From: Gymnogyps californianus
Taxonomy: Eukaryota > Chordata > Aves > Accipitriformes > Cathartidae
NCBI RefSeq assembly: GCF_018139145.2
Contig: NC_059500.1
Coordinates: 51,392,663-51,456,662, forward strand
Length of the DNA stretch: 64,000 nt
Direction of reading: 5' to 3'
Shown here in pieces: positions 11,724 through 24,800 of the stretch; positions within the stretch are counted from its first letter, which is position 1; the number at the start of each line of letters is the position of its first letter. Position numbers and translations under genes: made by a program. The notes under the pieces are model-generated. The model searched no databases. It was not told the origin of the DNA and saw nothing but the letters and a program-made list of their open reading frames with translations.

Positions 11724-12139
11724 TGTCGTGGTTTAGGCCTGGCCAGCAACTAAGCACCACACAGCCACTAGCTCACTCCCCCCCCTGCCCCAGTGGGATG
11801 GGGAGGAGAATCAAAAGAAAAAGTTAAAACCTTGTGGGCTGAGATAAGAACAGTTCAACAGAACAACACAAGGAGAGGAGTATTAATAATAGTACTACTA
11901 ACAAAAGAGTCTGTAAAGCGAGTGTTGCACAATGCAATTGTTCACCACCTGCAACACTATGCTCAGCTCATTCCCGAGCCTCCATAGCACTCCACCCAGC
12001 CAGCTCCACCAGTTATATACTAAGCATGATGTCAGTACGGTATTGAATATCCCCTTGGCTACTTCAGGTCAGCCATTCCAGCTGTGCCCCCTCCCAGCTT
12101 CTTGTGAAAATGAACCCTATCCCAGCCAAGCCCAGGACA
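11724..12139 (-). mobile_element. Solo LTR, second avian ERV family, internally shortened
   Basis: On the plus strand the segment begins TGTCGTGGTTTAGGCC and ends CCAAGCCCAGGACA, so on the minus strand it runs TGTCCTGGGC...CACGACA with TG/CA ends. Recognisable family blocks are CAGCAACTAAGCACCAC, the C-run followed by CAGTGGGATGGGGAGGAGAA, GGGCTGAGATAAGAACAG and GCAATTGTTCACCACC. The minus orientation is inferred because its 3' part (CTTATCTC, then GGGGGGAGTGAG, then GTGCTTAGTTGC) resembles the 3' end of the 2196-3360 LTR. From memory this family is usually 600-700 bp. Here about 416 bp remain, and the jump near 12105-12125 suggests an internal deletion. The flanks (AGGAC left, TTCAG right) show no target duplication. 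Confidence 0.82.
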
Positions 12140-14786
12140 TTCAGTCAAGCCAATTATGGAAAAAAACCATTGTTTTTAAAAAGTAGAAACTAATTCTAGG
12201 CTGGCAGGTAACAGTTCTTCCTTGTTACCACATCTATTCCAGGATGGTTTTATCTGGGGCTAAAGTAAGCTTTCCTTATGCTACCCTAAGCAAGCTCATC
12301 ACTGATTTTCTATTCAATGATCTGTTACTCTGTAAAGACTCAGTGTTTGCTACGATTTGGTAAAAGATCAAAATTAAATAAGAAGCCACAGTTCTTGTGT
12401 CCATTCCATGCATTTTACTTTTCTGAACTTTATGAGGATTTCTTCTGGAAATGACACTTGATAGAACCACTTGATGGTAGTTTTGGGTGCAAAGGACTAA
12501 CAGTTCTGAGAGGAAACTCTTGGCTTGGGGAATAAAATAAAGAAGCTAAAAGTGTACCAGAAATATGGATTCACATTTACTCTGTAATGAATCACAAGGT
12601 TTAGTTCTGTATGGATTTTGATTAGCTATCTGGTGTCTGCATGTCTATGGAATTCAGTGTTGAGTAGTTAATAAATTTTACTGCTATGTGGGAGATAAAT
12701 CTTAGCCAGAAAAACATGTTTCACTTCAGTTGCTCCTGTATCACCAGATGACAGAATTGGTGTGATCACAGCACTCAACATGCAAAGGTCTGGATATCCA
12801 GATATGCCTGAGAAGAGGAAGTGCAGCTGCCTGCTGGACTATGCTATAGATCTTGGGTTTAGTCAATGTTTTTTGCTCTCATATCTGTTGTCTGGCTAGC
12901 TGCCCCAGACGATCAGGCAGGTGGTTCAAGCACTTAACTGACCAGTCAGAACACATGTGTATCTGTCTCTAAGCAACTGTAATTAAGAAAGTAAATACAA
13001 TGTTTAGAAGCAAGGATTTGTTTTTCCAAATATGACCGTTACATTTTATCATCTGTTTCATTACGGTTACAATGGCACTTCTTAACAAGACACCTCCAGC
13101 ATACTATTTGTATGCACCTTTGCTTCAGTGCACTCCAAACCGTTTAGCGCTTGCTATGGAGCAGAAGGAAAGGTCTTTTCTATGAACTGGATGATTAGCA
13201 GAAACCTACTCCCCAAGCATAATTTTACCACAGGAGATGGTAGTGAATGAAAGTGTGTGCTGAAGGAGGAAAAGGAGTAATTATGTTCTGGTAGCATAAG
13301 TGGAGTTTTGAGAGGTTTTCCCCACCCCGTGTTTTTATAGTATGACAAACGGTATGTCAAACTGGATAGTTAATGTATAACAATCCCTACCAACGTGTAG
13401 CGCACAACCAATGTGTCTGTTGCAGGTCTGTAACTTGAAGAAAAACTATCACCCCCTTTCACCCCAGGAGCCACTTGGGCCTTTGATGGCAGCTTGCTCA
13501 CCTTGCACTTGTGGCAAAGCCTTGAGTTACGGATTGTGCAGGGAAGTTGGTAGGCAATATTGGCTCAATATACACTACCCCAGAAGTCATTTGCTGCACC
13601 AGCACATAGGTTTCTGCTGGTCATGGATTTGACTGCCCTGACATAAAACACCTGCAGATCACTTTCTCTTTGCCCTGGGAGCCATTAGATTATTGGCAAT
13701 GCATACTTTCCTGTCAATGTTTCCCCTACACGCTGTATTAAGATTCTGGAGACCACAGGAATTTCTTCTGTAATACTTAAAATATAAATAAGGTAAAGGC
13801 AAAAGTGCCAGCTGGTTCTGTTGGGATTAAGTATGTCTGCAGCGTACTGTCTTGCTAACCCAAGACATAACTGGAGGGCAAAAGGAAGAAAATATCCCTT
13901 CTCCTTGTTTGCAGATCTATGGTAAGGTTACTGTGGACTGTGAAGAGGAAATGAAGAAAAGTATAAAGTCTGACTTTGTCATTTAGGCGTGAATGTGACT
14001 AGAGGGCATGAAGCTGCAAATGCCATCCCTGTCACCAGCTGAAAGAGAAGTACAAAACACTGACATCACAAAATCCCAAAGGGAGAAAATTTTAGGCCCT
14101 TGATGCTGTAAAACACTGTCTGCCTTAGCTTTTGTTTTACTACAGACCTAGTCCATTTGGGCATCTTTTATTTCTGAAAAATATTACCTTTCTGTGCCCC
14201 TGTCTTTATAGTGTCTAATTTGCAAAAAAGCTACTACTCCAGAGTAGGTTTAATTTCTCTTTCCACACTTTCTCCCTCAATGATCACAATTCATCTTATT
14301 ACTGGTAAAATTCCAGTTCACAGTATGCCAGCATGGCTGTTTTTCAGAACAGTTGCCTTTCTTAGAGAAAGGAGGAGGGAATGGGGAAAAAAAAGGGGAG
14401 GAGGGAGAAGAAAAGAAAACAATCTAGATGCAATTATGAGTGACCTTGCAATACTGAACTGGCATACTCTACAGAATCAATATCCAGACAAGTTTCTGTG
14501 GCAGGTCCAATAAAAGGAAAAAGCACTGGTGTGGGGGAGGAAGCCAAGCAGATTAAAAAAAAAAAGATGATGGTACTACTACCGTGACGGTGCCAATGCT
14601 CTGATACAAGTTTTGAGGCAGAAATTTGATTCACACCAGAAGTGACAGCTGTTGTGGCTTTGGCCAATTAAATGATGAAAAATGTAATAATTTTATGCTC
14701 TGTCTGGTATATAACTAGGTACTTGAACACCAGGCAGCTAGGTGAAAACAGTGAAGAGTACATAATTTGTTCCTCCACAGCCGGAA
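12140..14786. other. 2.6 kb AT-rich non-repeat DNA, no gene seen
   Basis: No supported gene. A purine-rich, G/A-dominated patch lies at about 14370-14422. Short open frames (up to 100 codons at 14211-14513) lack recognisable domains and are within chance length. Confidence 0.6.
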
Positions 14787-15072
14787 TTTTCTCTCTCTCC
14801 TTCCTTCCTTCCTTCCTTCCTTCCTTCCTTCCTTCCTTCCTTCCTTCCTCCCTCCCTCCCTCCCTCCCTCCCTTCCTTCCTTCCTCCCTCCCTTCCTTCC
14901 TTCCTCCCTTCCTTCCTTCCTCCCTCCCTCCCTTCCTCCCTCCCTTCTCTTTCTTTCTCTCTCTCTTTCTTTCCTTCTTTCCTTCTTTCCTTTCTTCCTT
15001 CCTTTCTTCTTTTCTTTCCTTTTTTTTCCCTTTCTTGCTTTCTTCTTTCTATTTTTTCCCTTTCTTTTCCTA
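14787..15072 (+). repeat. (CTTC/CCTC)n pyrimidine tract
   Basis: Plus-strand bases 14787-15036 are pyrimidines without a single interruption (250 nt). They start as CTTC tetramers, alternate with CCTC blocks (about 14848-14950), then loosen into CTTT/TTTC repeats and a T-rich tail reaching 15072. The opposite strand is an unbroken purine run. All open frames here, on either strand, are translations of the repeat. Confidence 0.97.
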
Positions 15073-15323
15073 AGGCAAACAATTTGGGCATAGAACATTG
15101 TGACAGATCAGCGTAGCCAATAAAACTAAAAGAGAAGCTTTAAAATGCAGAACCCCCAGGCCTTGTTTGGATTTTTTATTCATTTGTAGAGAAGGAAATG
15201 CTTATTAATCATGCTTAATATAAATTTTGTGTCTCTGTACACAGAGATCCATCTAATCAGATGATAGCCATCTCTGTTGTAAATTTTGAAAGACGGGTTT
15301 TGATATAGGTAAGAAAGATTGGC

Positions 15324-15355
15324 TTGGTTTGGTTTGGTTTGGTTTGGTTTGGTTG
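15324..15355 (+). repeat. (TTGGT)n microsatellite
   Basis: About six tandem TTGGT pentamers, almost perfect. Confidence 0.93.
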
Positions 15356-16154
15356 TTTTCTCCTCTGTGAAAACAAAGGCCAATGAATTTTGTTTTTTTT
15401 TCCCTCCCACTAGACTCTCTTCAAAAAAAGAAAGGAACTGGGAATCATATTTTATCTCCCTCTTTCACCCTGAATGTGTCCCTTGTTTCTGGAAGTTCCT
15501 TTTAACTAAGGCAAGGCACATAAGATGGTAAGGTGCATCATAAAAGTATTATTGATCAAGTCTAGGCTGCTTGGGTTTCATACTATGTTCACTGATCTCT
15601 CCATTGTCTCTGATCCCAAATTTTAACCCCAGTCTTTACTAAACTTAAGGTAAAACCTGGGATGCATTTCTTCTGAGGGCTGCATTTGTGATTGTTACAT
15701 GTTCCTGGACTCCATGAACAATGGTGATGGAGAGCAGCTACTTTTAGGACAATATCCTTCTTATTCAAATTGTGTCATACATTATATTTATTTCGCAAAT
15801 GACTTTTCAGATCTGTCATACCAGGTTCACCCTTTCTTCCCTGAACTTAATAATGGAGGAATTGGCAGTCTAAACTCATCAAGAGGAGCAACCCACCTTT
15901 TGCACTGACTGCTCAGAGTTTGGTGCAATGCAAGGCAATAACCCTTCCTTAAGACCATATCTAAACAGTGATCTTTAGAAGTTTGCTAATGTCGTGGAAT
16001 TATATGTTTTGCTTGCTTTATATGTTTCATCTGTTCAGTGGAACAATGATGTTCCCACTATTAATTTTCCAAGTCTTGCCAAGATTTTGGTCTCTGAGAT
16101 TGCCTAGACATAACTGAAAGCTGGATTTGGGCCTTAACATCTATTAATATTTCT

Positions 16155-16240
16155 CCCACCCCCACAAAGAAAAAAAAAAAACACACCAAAACCAACCAAA
16201 CAAAAAACCCCACCAAAACCCAAACAAACAAAAAACCAAA
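16155..16240 (+). repeat. A/C-only low-complexity tract
   Basis: Eighty-six bases on the plus strand hold only A and C, apart from one G at 16169, in CCAAA/CAAAC-like phrases. Open frames crossing it on the minus strand (rich in F, V, G and W) are artefacts of the composition. Confidence 0.85.
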
Positions 16241-18699
16241 GAAACAGCCCCTGAACACCTATACTAGAAACATGTGTTCGAAGCCATGATTTTAAAGTAA
16301 AGAAGAGAAGGACTATATCGAGGAGACCTTCCAAAGGAAGAGAATGATTCCTTGAAAGAAACATACATACGGCTGTTTCAAGGCATTTTTATTAACTCAG
16401 TACTGCAACATTTTCAGTCTTTCAGTGCTGTTAGCGCCTGCATTTTTTTTAATGAAAGTAACACACACAAAGGTGAATTATGATAAACTAACTCCCATAT
16501 GTACTTGCCTAGAGATTCTGTAGTGTGTTGTATAGCAGGGCAATATTGAAGCAGATTATTAAAATGCTAAGAGGTCCATAATTTGAAATTTGGGACACTT
16601 GTACAATCAGCCAGGAATGGTAATGAAATTGTGTCTGTTTCTCCAAGATAGCTTTCTCACTTCTTGCAGCATGTTAGATTTAAGTGAAGGGTTTGGGGAA
16701 CTTCTGTAGTTGCTGCTGTATTACGCTTGCATTATAAATTGCTTTTGTATGCTTTGTTTTATAAAGCCAATGTCTCTGCCTTCCCCCTTCTTTTGGTGGC
16801 ATTTTTTCAGAGCTTATAGAATTAAGATTTCACACTGAAGCAATTCTGTAAAAGTATTTGCCACAGGTACATGATGCAGTGATGTACACCTGAGGTAAAA
16901 CCATCTCTGTTTCAGATAATGGCAGTCCCACAGGTCTATGGAAGAGTAGATGTGGTCAGTTAAAAGTCATACTCCAAGGATTTGAACATCTACTACATGG
17001 TCCAGTTCTGTGTTTTCAATTATCCTTCCAGAGAGAGAAACTCTGTCTACTTCATTAATCTGAAAGACTGAGGCAACTATACCTGCTATTGAGCCCTGCC
17101 TAATGGAAAAAGCAAGGTCCATGCAGGAGTAATTTCCAGCTAGAGATTAAGTGAGAAATAGGCTGGAGAAAGGGAGCAGAAATAGACTGAGCCTTGTCTT
17201 TGCTTATCTCATGTACAGCATAACAAAAGGAACAGAGTGGATGGACAATAGGGGATAATTTTCCCTCCCACTTTCCATAGGAGATCTTTTCAAAAGTGAG
17301 ATATTTTTGTTTATTCTCTGCATAAAAATAACACCTGGGGGGCAAGACTTTGCTCTGACTACCACACTAATACAAAGTCCCTGACAAAATGAAGTTACAT
17401 CTCAATTTAGGACATGATTCAAAAGATATTTATGATAAGATGATCAGGAAAAACGCACCTGGTGGTCTAAGTTCACCCTACATCTATATTGCTTTCTTCA
17501 AAGTATTTGGAGCAAAGGTTCAGGTTAGCGCTATGACAAGATGTGACTGTAAAATCCATATGTTGGAGTGGCCTACCTGGGGGTTCGTGGAACCATTTAT
17601 TAAAATTGCACCAGTGAATTGAATAGGGCTCAGGAGAATTGCTGCTGCCTTGTGCTGCTCAACCTCTCTCTGGTAAGAGCGTAATTATCCCAGCCAGAGA
17701 TGATTCTTCTCTGAGGCACAAAAATATAATATTTAAAAAAAAAAAACACCACGTTTTTTATCCTTCCCTCATTTTCTTGAATTACAGCAAGCTGCATCAA
17801 CTCTCAGGTTCTTTGCAGTGTATCCTTCCAATATCTTCTCTTTTCAGACTCTTGAATGCTGTCTGAAACTGTTGGTTTACTCTCTTTTCAAAAAAAAGAT
17901 ACCACATTTTTAGAAAGTTCACTTTTTGTCTTTAGAAAGATCTTTCTTTGGTTAGGAACAACCATCTTTGTTTAAATATGCAAACAAAATTATAGATTTC
18001 TCACTCCAGCTCCCTACAAGAACATTCTCCTTAGCCTTTGACATTTATCATGGACATTGCCTGGCAATGAAAAGGGAAGCATCTATGGGTGTATCTCTTG
18101 TTAATATTCTGGTGATTCATCCACATGTGTGAAGAAAACAGGAACTTCTAATAACATAACAATCTACAGTCAAATTCTGCTTGCCATTAGAGCAGCATGA
18201 AATGACTTCAGGCTGCTTCCCAAAATAGTCAGAAAATGACATTGATACAAAATAAACTGTTGCATTTCTTTTAGTTTGTAATGTTCTACCTTAACATATT
18301 CTACATTCTGAATTTTGTACACAGTTGAAAATTGCTTAGTGTTTTGTCTTTTGATAGAAATAAAGAGAAACGTATACCACATAACTTCTGCATAATTCTG
18401 AATGTGTGGGTTATGTTGTATAACTTTTTATTTTGTATTCATACCTCAGTGATGAGCTGTTACAAGGACACCTCTGTTCTCTTCAGATGATATGTGCTTG
18501 TGCAGAGCTGCCTATATGAATCTTTGATATTTGAGAAATTGAACCAGAGACCTTTGCTACATTAAGTAATGAAATCAGAGAAGTGCAGTATTACATAAAT
18601 GTTCGCAATTTCTGTTTTAACGCCTGGAGTTTCTTCCCTTCCTCTCTACAAAATTAGCAAAGTACATATTCCTTATTGAGAATGCATTATATTTTAGAC

Positions 18700-18805
18700 C
18701 TAAAGCTTCCAGGTTCAACTTTTGGCGTTAGGCAAGTTAGTTACTGTGCTCTGTTTAAATGGTAGTGGGGAAAAAAATAAAAATATCACCTCATAACTGA
18801 AAATT
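18700..18805 (+). mobile_element. Possible MIR/CORE-SINE fossil
   Basis: The order of short phrases resembles a MIR: a CAGGTTCAA-like block, then GGCAAGTTAGTTACTGTGCTCTG, then AAATGGTAGTGGGG, then TATCACCTCATAA. This mirrors the MIR series GGGTTC..., GGCAAGTTACTTAACCTCTCTG, AAATGGGGATAA, TACCTCATA. It is more diverged than the copies at 34452 and 40424 and could be a coincidence. Confidence 0.4.
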
Positions 18806-20459
18806 CTCTAAAGAAATTTTCTTCAAAAATCTATTTATATCTAAGTGGTAATGAGACAAGAGCAAAATATAACTTCCAGCTGATACCTTTCAGATTTCTT
18901 TTTTCCTTTTTCTCCTTTCTCTGCCTCTCATAAATGAAGAGACCTCCAAAAAATCTACAATCCAGCAAAAGACTGGTATGTGAAAGTAAATTACTCTAAT
19001 ATAAATCTCTTTTGCAATTTCACCTACTGCAAATGACATCTACAACATGTATTCAAAAACAGTGTAATTAGGCTTCACAATTAGAACCATGCATTAGGAT
19101 TTTTATATGAAATTTTCAGATAATAATATAACTCCTGAATATGAATATGTATTAGAGAAGAACTTTTGTGTAATTAAAATGAGAAAGATATTTTGGATAG
19201 AAAGGATATTTTCCCAGGACATGAAGAAAACAGTTCAGTGGTTTTAGATATTTTCTTATGTTGAGATATTTCACAGAAATGTTGACATTAAGAAATGAAA
19301 CAGAGGTAGCAAGGGATTTTTTTATTCCCCAGAAAAATTATAAATCCTGTAAGAGTCTTCAGTTACAGAAAAAAGTAAAGGTGCCATAGGATGCAAATAC
19401 ATATGAAGATTTCATGTGATAGAATAATCTATGTCCATCCGTGTATTAAACATTGTCCTTTATTTCCAGTGATAACAATGAGGATGAGACATGCATAATA
19501 GAAATATAGTATTTTAGGTAAAACCGTAGAATAATCAGAAATTACTTACAGGGGGCTGTTACTGCATTTGTGTACCAGAAAGCAGAATCACCTGTGTCAT
19601 TAAGTTGTCCTGTGATCCTTTGCAACAATGATTTGAAATAACTTATAGAAAGCATGCAGCAATCAAACACCATTAGGTGGACAGTAGGGTAGTTGTATTT
19701 GTCTTTGTAAAAGAATTTCCTTGTCTCTTATTTTTGAGCTAAAGACAAATCTTTAGCAAAAATAAAGGAACAGTATGGAGGAATATCTAAGAAAGATACT
19801 TTGAAAAAGACTGACTACATTCATGTGTCCCAAAGCAGGATTAAGTGTACTTCTTTCACTGATGACAAATGTTTATATTAACTACTCTTAAACTCACAAC
19901 TGGAGTCTCCTTAACTCATGCAAGAAATTTCTTCAGCTATCTTTACCACTAGAAGCTTTTCCTTATTTAAGTGTTTTGCCCATGTCTTGATGCTGTAGTA
20001 CTGTTTCATTTCACACATGCTGGACATAAAAAAATACTGTTTTCTCCATGCAGCAGCCTTCTTCACATCGAAAGACATACCAAAAGATCTCTTCTAACTT
20101 TCTAAATTGTTTTCCCACAAAGACAGAAGGGCCAATTCAGCATAGAACAGAAAAATAATCAGAAAATATAACTAAAGTAAAGGAACTTCCACAATTCGAC
20201 TCAGTGCCTCAGCTTATGGAGGTAGAATAGAGAGAGTTTTACTTTGTATGCCTTTTAGTTTGTTCTTTTAGATTGTATATTCATTATGGGGTTTGATCTG
20301 CTTCAACAGACTAACTCTGTCGAATTCACTTTTGCTCTTCCACACTACTAATCTATGTATCTAACAAACTACAGTTGGACCTGACTGTCTGTTTAAATAT
20401 AGACGCCTGTCCTTTTCTTTCTGAATTTTACACCTTTTTTGGTTACATTTCCAATATAT

Positions 20460-20574
20460 CTTTTCTTCTTTTTCCTTTCCTTGCCTTGCCTTGCCTTCCC
20501 TTCCCTTGCCTTTCCCTTCCCTTTCTCTTCCCTTCCCTTTCTCTTCCTTTTCTCTTCTTTTTTTTTCCTTTCTT
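20460..20574 (+). repeat. Pyrimidine-rich (CCTTG/CCCTTC)n tract
   Basis: TTTCC, CCTTG and CCCTT phrases repeat through about 115 bases, flanked by T-runs. G appears only in the CCTTG units. Frames reading through it on either strand are repeat translations. Confidence 0.92.
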
Positions 20575-21743
20575 ATTAATGTAATTTGAATTTTGTTTTC
20601 CAATTTTTTTGCAGTCCTGCTGATCTTCAAGTCCTAAGTAAATGTGATAAGCGTATGTTTCATTTAATTCCCTCATTCACTCAATAGAAATACTGCATAC
20701 TAACAGATTTAGCTAAGTTCCTGCAAAGTCTCGCAGAATACATCTTCTTATTCTGACATGGAACTATCCCCAACTAATATATGTACTTTTTGCACCTTTA
20801 CTTGTTTACAGAAAAGATGTACTAGTGTTTTTCTGTCTTTCCTGAGGTTCTGTATTTGTGTGCTCTCCCTTCCTACACGAATCTTGGAAAGACTGAAACC
20901 AGAGAAGAGGCTGAATGAGAGGCCTTGATATTTCATTAGCTCAGGCTGCCTCCCTTCTGGAGACTGTATCTTTCAATCCGATCTGAATCCTCCCTCCCTA
21001 GCTATTTTAAGCAGAGGCAATGCTCATAGCTGGCTTTTGTTCAAGGTGGGAAGCAAGCCATGTGTATGTATATTCTCCATTTCTTTCTACACAGGTCAGA
21101 TTGAGATGTATGAGGAGACTTATCTTTCCTTCTGTCTTCTGTTTCAAGGGGGAATAAGATGGGGATTCAATGGTAACTGTAGTGACAAAGCTAGTATTTT
21201 TGTGACACTGGCATAGGGCAGGTCTGCAACAAGTGACTCTCACCAATGTCAGCATTACGTTTTGTGATCTAATAATTTCACACATTGCTGGCATTTGGAA
21301 GTCATTTCTCTATTTCCATTGCCTTGATGAGAGACAAAAAATAGGTTTTTTCGTTTTCTTTTGTTTTGGGTTGTGGGTGTGGGGGTCTTTTTGGGGGGAG
21401 GTGTCATTAATTTTTTATTGCACTATTTTTCCATTTAGTTATCTCTGAAAAACTGTCTTGAAAAATATAGCCTATTAAATCATTTGAGACAAACTCCTTT
21501 GTAAGTCTTTATAAAGGTGTTAACATGTTTGTGCTCAGAACTTCCATTTGAAATAGTCTTTCTAAATTGTATTTTCTTGTATGAAAACTCTACTTGAATA
21601 TGCTACTTTAATTTCCTACTTACCCTCTAAAAACAATTTAAGAAATAGTATGTGTGTGTAAATATATTTTACCAATACCTAGGCAGGCAGACAGATTGAT
21701 AGATCTATTTCATACATGTTAGACTTTAAAAATACTTTATTTC

Positions 21744-21853
21744 ATCTACCCATCCATCCATCCACCCACCCACCCACCTACCTACATACCTACCTACCTA
21801 CTTATATGCCTACCTATCTATATACTTGTATACCTGTAGACCTATCTATACCT
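21744..21853 (+). repeat. (CATC/CACC/CTAC)n tetranucleotide microsatellite
   Basis: CATC units grade into CACC and then CTAC/CTAT units, with decay toward the right end. A smaller GGCA/GATA patch precedes it at about 21680-21706. Confidence 0.93.
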
Positions 21854-24800
21854 TTAGAGTGCAGATATGCCTGCTGGGGTCAAGAGAAGAAAGATAAGTT
21901 TGTTCCTTTTGAAAACTGAAGAACAAGAAAGGAAGAGATAAGGGAGAAGAAGAAAGAAGGGGTTTTTTTAGCATGTGACATATTTACTTTGCACAATTAA
22001 CTTAGAAAATTGGAGAAATTATCTCTAGTTATGATTCCTGTTATTATGTATTCAATTTTCACCTAGCCTCAAAGGGAAAAATCACCACTGTTATTACTTG
22101 GTGTATTTTTGATTTGAAATAGTGTTATTCATTCTATGCAAACTTCCAGACTCTGAAGTGAATGATTATACAAGCAATTGATACAACAATTTTAAGAAAC
22201 TAATGGAAAACAATGATATTGTGGTGACAGTCATCAGAACATTAAGAGGCTGGTCCATTCAGTGTGAGTAAATGCTGGCCCTCATCTGCTCTGAAAAACA
22301 GGACTTTATTACACAACCTGAGGTTAGGAATAGAGTGATCTGGCCTTGGTGTCCGAAGTGTATGCAGCTGACCTCACTTACAAAAGGTCAGGACTAGGAT
22401 CTACATTCGTGATTTAATATTCAGTTTGAGAACAGGGAATATAGCCCTCACATCCCTTCCAGATGGCACTGAAGGCTACAGCCTTTAATCCAAGCAGTAC
22501 GTGGAGACTGAAGAGTGAATTTTGCTGTTGCTAAGTTGTGTTCTCTTGATCCGTGTAATGACTAACAATGTCAGCTTTGTGCCAATGAAATGAATTTCAG
22601 CCAACACTGTCAGTGGAAAGAGGTCAACTTTCTGTCTCTCCAGAAATTCATTGAGCATATTGCTGAAAAAAAGTATGCTGTAAATGGTGGGGGTTGTTCC
22701 CACTGTCTTTCAGAAAAGTTTGTCTGTATTTCTGATGTTGCTAATAGCATGCAGTCACTGTCTGAGACTATGTTCTTATTTTTGGCCTTAATTTACATTT
22801 AGCATGTTTGCAACTGTAGTAGTGTTACTAATCTTGATGCAGTAGTTGAGGTTTCTATGCAATTGTGGTCTCAGAAATGAAGGAACACATTTTAAGAGCT
22901 GGCTAGTATATAACTTTAATCTCAAATTCTTATCAAAAAGACTTGTAAGAGGAATGGAAGACTATTCTGCAATCTCCAACAGTGATTTCTAGATCCTCCT
23001 GTAATTAAGATACCTAAGACCTTTGCTTTCAAATCCAGAGAAACAGTGAAGCCGTTTCAGCTTCATAAACACTGATAATTTGCACTGAAAGCACTATACA
23101 GACCTTATTTGAGAGGAACAAACAAAACTTGCTACAGGAAAAAAGCCAGAGAATGTGCATTTCACAAGCAGTGTATCAAAAGATGTCAGGAGTAGAAAGT
23201 TGCCAAGAAGAGTTTCCATGAATGCAAGGTATCTCTTCAAGACAACAGTTCAGTGTAACATTAAAGCACAAGCTTAATTGTAAGCTGGTAATCTGTGCTG
23301 AAAAAAATCCACTTTAACCTTTAGGTTAGTGACATAAGCTCGTGAAAAGTAATCACAAGAACAGAAGGGTGGTTTCAATCTCATATGAAATTACAATTGA
23401 AAACCTGTTTAAATTCAACCAACAGCTAATAACCAAGGTTTGCCGGTATTTCATACTACTGTTCTTAACAGGCAAAGGTGAATTTGACAATATTAATGCT
23501 TATAACAGTGCAGACATATTTTCCAAAAGATATGATGAAAGCCCTATAAATGTAGATGTAAAAAACTGGGAAGTTCTCAATGCTAATAAAAATGCTAATA
23601 TAAGCAAAAGCATGATTGAAGTAGGATTGACAGGCTTTGCTTATCTTTTATTTGTTTGACCAAAACACAGATTTGGCATGATATACTGATGGCAAAGATT
23701 TTTACCAAATCTGTGTTTTCCTATATTCCTGAAGCTATAAAGAATATTTTTTTCCCTCCAAAATATTGAAATAACTTGTTCAAGTGTGCTTGCAGAAATC
23801 AATTCTCCAATGCCCTTGAGTACTTTTGAAAATTGCAGCCAAATATGGTCATGCATAAGTATGCCTTGTACAAAGAATCTCATTCATAATTGCTGTAGGC
23901 CTCTTTTTCACTTGGTTCACTGAAAATGCGGTTCTTCTGATATTAGATTTTGGTCCAATTCAAAGTCAAAGTAATCAGGATGTTCAGTTTCCTAGGAAAT
24001 TTTAAAATCACTGTATTTTAGAAGCAAAATACAATCCCTAGGTTTTGAGAGTTTTCTGAGAAAATTGTCATCCTTTTTATTTGTATCACTCACTACAAAT
24101 GTGCTTTCTGTCACTTCTGCATTTGTTAGTTTTTTTCAGATTTAAAAAGTTTGGAAACATTTCTACAAACCTTTTATCTATTGGCTTAGCAGCTAACATA
24201 AGAATGGCTCGTCTCCACCAAGAGTACCAATGAGTTAGGATCAGATCCCAGACAGAAATGTGTTAGGAAAATAATTTGAGTATGAGTCAGAAATTCTCAA
24301 ATGGCATAGTAATTAGACTATAGGGGACTATAAAGTGAGTCAAGGGTTTTTCTTTGGACCAGTTCCACTTATTATACTGGAAGAGTCACCGTGCTCAGTA
24401 GCACAATTAGCTCCGCAGTAAGGCTACACCACAGGTGAAGCAAATAGGAAATCTCCCTTGTCCCAGTGTAAACAGAAAAAATTAAGACAGTCTGGATATT
24501 CCAGAAAATATTGTAGTTTGATGACTGGGGCATTCTGCAAAGTGAGATGAAGGTACTGAATCTCAACCTCTTATGCTGGAAGTGAATGATCTTCACCACT
24601 GAATGTTTGGACACAAAGAGAATTTCATTTGCTTTGCTCTTCCTATAAATGCCCAATATCAATCACTCAATTCCAAGGCATGTTAAATTTTTCTTCCTAT
24701 AAAAATGGAACTTCCTCTTTTTTTTTTTAAGTTTTTATTTCCCATTTACTTGCGTGAACAAAATATTAATTCAGTTCGGATTAATTTGAATATATTTCTT

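Larger units (their letters stand above)
15073..20459. other. 5.4 kb AT-rich non-repeat DNA with small simple repeats, no gene seen
   Basis: Contains a TTGGT pentamer run at 15324-15355, an A/C-only stretch at 16155-16240 and an A-run near 17733-17746. No exon with convincing splice signals or known protein similarity was seen. Confidence 0.6.

Noticed and set aside
14211..14513. 100-codon frame
   Set aside because: Its charged half is a translation of the G/A-rich patch at about 14370-14422. The rest shows no similarity I recognise.
14672..15098. Several open frames of 108-133 codons on both strands
   Set aside because: Translations of the CTTC/CCTC repeat (PSFL or KEGR patterns).
15324..15355. 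Pentamer array as interstitial telomere repeat
   Set aside because: Unit is TTGGT and not TTAGGG.
21716..21919. PTYLPTYMPTYLYTC-like peptide
   Set aside because: Translation of the tetranucleotide microsatellite at 21744-21853.
23342..23659. 105-codon frame in unique DNA
   Set aside because: It opens with GTG, has no recognisable domain, and a few frames of this length are expected by chance in 64 kb at this AT content. An acceptor-like TTCTTAACAG inside it has no partner.
24372..24662. 96-codon minus-strand frame
   Set aside because: Chance length, no domain, no splice or promoter context.
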